Shown piece after piece: positions 60,755-60,821 of a stretch of DNA of 60,821 bases. The DNA lies in the NCBI RefSeq assembly GCF_026420865.1, contig NZ_JAPCWC010000022.1, positions 1 through 60,821 of the forward strand. The letters run 5' to 3'. How positions within the stretch are numbered: the first letter of the stretch is position 1; each line of letters opens with the position of its first letter. Origin of the DNA: Novosphingobium clariflavum. GTDB taxonomy: Bacteria > Pseudomonadota > Alphaproteobacteria > Sphingomonadales > Sphingomonadaceae. The position numbers and the translations under genes are program-made. Below the pieces are notes generated by a model, which ran no database searches, was not told where the DNA came from, and saw nothing but the letters and a program-made list of their open reading frames with translations.

Positions 60755-60821
60755 ATGAAGGGAGCGCAGCGCCTGCTTTGGCTCGATGCAGCCAAGGCCG
60801 TAGCAATCATGTTTGTGGTTT
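60755..60821 (+). CDS. acyltransferase-3 family membrane protein, N-terminus only (runs off window)
   Basis: Twenty-two codons are visible. The pattern RLLWLDAAKAVAIMFVVF is the first-helix signature of acyltransferase-3/OpgC-type integral membrane acyltransferases, which modify sugars or lipids at the cell surface. GCAACGAAGGTG upstream is a weak ribosome site. It could be a host gene or a phage-borne surface-modification gene; the low-GC DNA just upstream (60650-60750) suggests acquired DNA. Confidence 0.6.
   Translation, partial: MKGAQRLLWLDAAKAVAIMFVV

Overview
The window is high-GC alphaproteobacterial DNA. Gene content and protein style fit Sphingomonadales, most likely a Novosphingobium-like organism; this is inferred, since no rRNA or marker gene is present. 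It divides into chromosomal catabolic and biosynthetic blocks (about 1-37.2 kb), a repeat-rich junction (37.2-40.2 kb), and a rearranged P2-like prophage (about 40.2-60.5 kb). The prophage contains an unusual 4-kb stretch of repeat-separated single genes.

Cobalamin block (0.08-8.6 kb). A tightly overlapping minus-strand operon encodes the lower half of B12 synthesis: a DUF1636 metal-binding protein, cobT, an alpha-ribazole-phosphatase-like gene, cobS, cobD, cbiB, cobQ and cobU/cobP. A cobalamin riboswitch and a 28-codon Cys-rich leader ORF precede it. cobB/cbiA is transcribed divergently.

Amino-sugar block (10.4-16.9 kb). A secreted GH20 hexosaminidase, an EIIA-HPr-EI fusion and a GlcNAc-type EIICB transporter overlap end to start and form a chitobiose/GlcNAc uptake operon. 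A TPR-sulfotransferase lies next to it.

Peptidase block (17-23 kb). It holds an S10 carboxypeptidase, a DUF885 metallopeptidase-like protein, an M24 Xaa-Pro-peptidase-like protein and a DapA-superfamily lyase. Both divergent promoter regions carry TATCGTATACGA-like sites, suggesting one shared regulator.

Kdo and quinate blocks (23.3-37.2 kb). A large HAD protein and a divergent operon with kdsD/kpsF, a methyltransferase, kdsB, a histidine phosphatase and kdsA supply CMP-Kdo. They are followed by a QuiC-type dehydroshikimate dehydratase, a shikimate/quinate dehydrogenase, an aromatic-acid MFS transporter and a LysR regulator.

Junction (37.2-40.4 kb). A 270-bp nested palindromic (MITE-like) element, a small secreted protein gene, a decayed P4-type integrase next to a tRNA T-arm-like sequence, an AT-rich block with about eleven TGCAAC-type repeats, and a P2-like cos candidate.

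Phage block (40.4-60.5 kb). Genes follow P2 order: Q and P leftward, then O, N, M, L, X, holin, GH19 endolysin, overlapping spanins, R and S rightward. J, I, a tail fibre, a fibre-associated protein, a beta-helix tail spike and a D12 adenine methylase follow later. P2 genes V and W should lie between S and J. Instead there are six small genes, five separated by copies of a diverged ~110-bp repeat, and one of them is split by an IS630 element. No early region, intact integrase, sheath or tube genes are visible, so the prophage looks defective or rearranged. The window ends inside an acyltransferase-3 gene.
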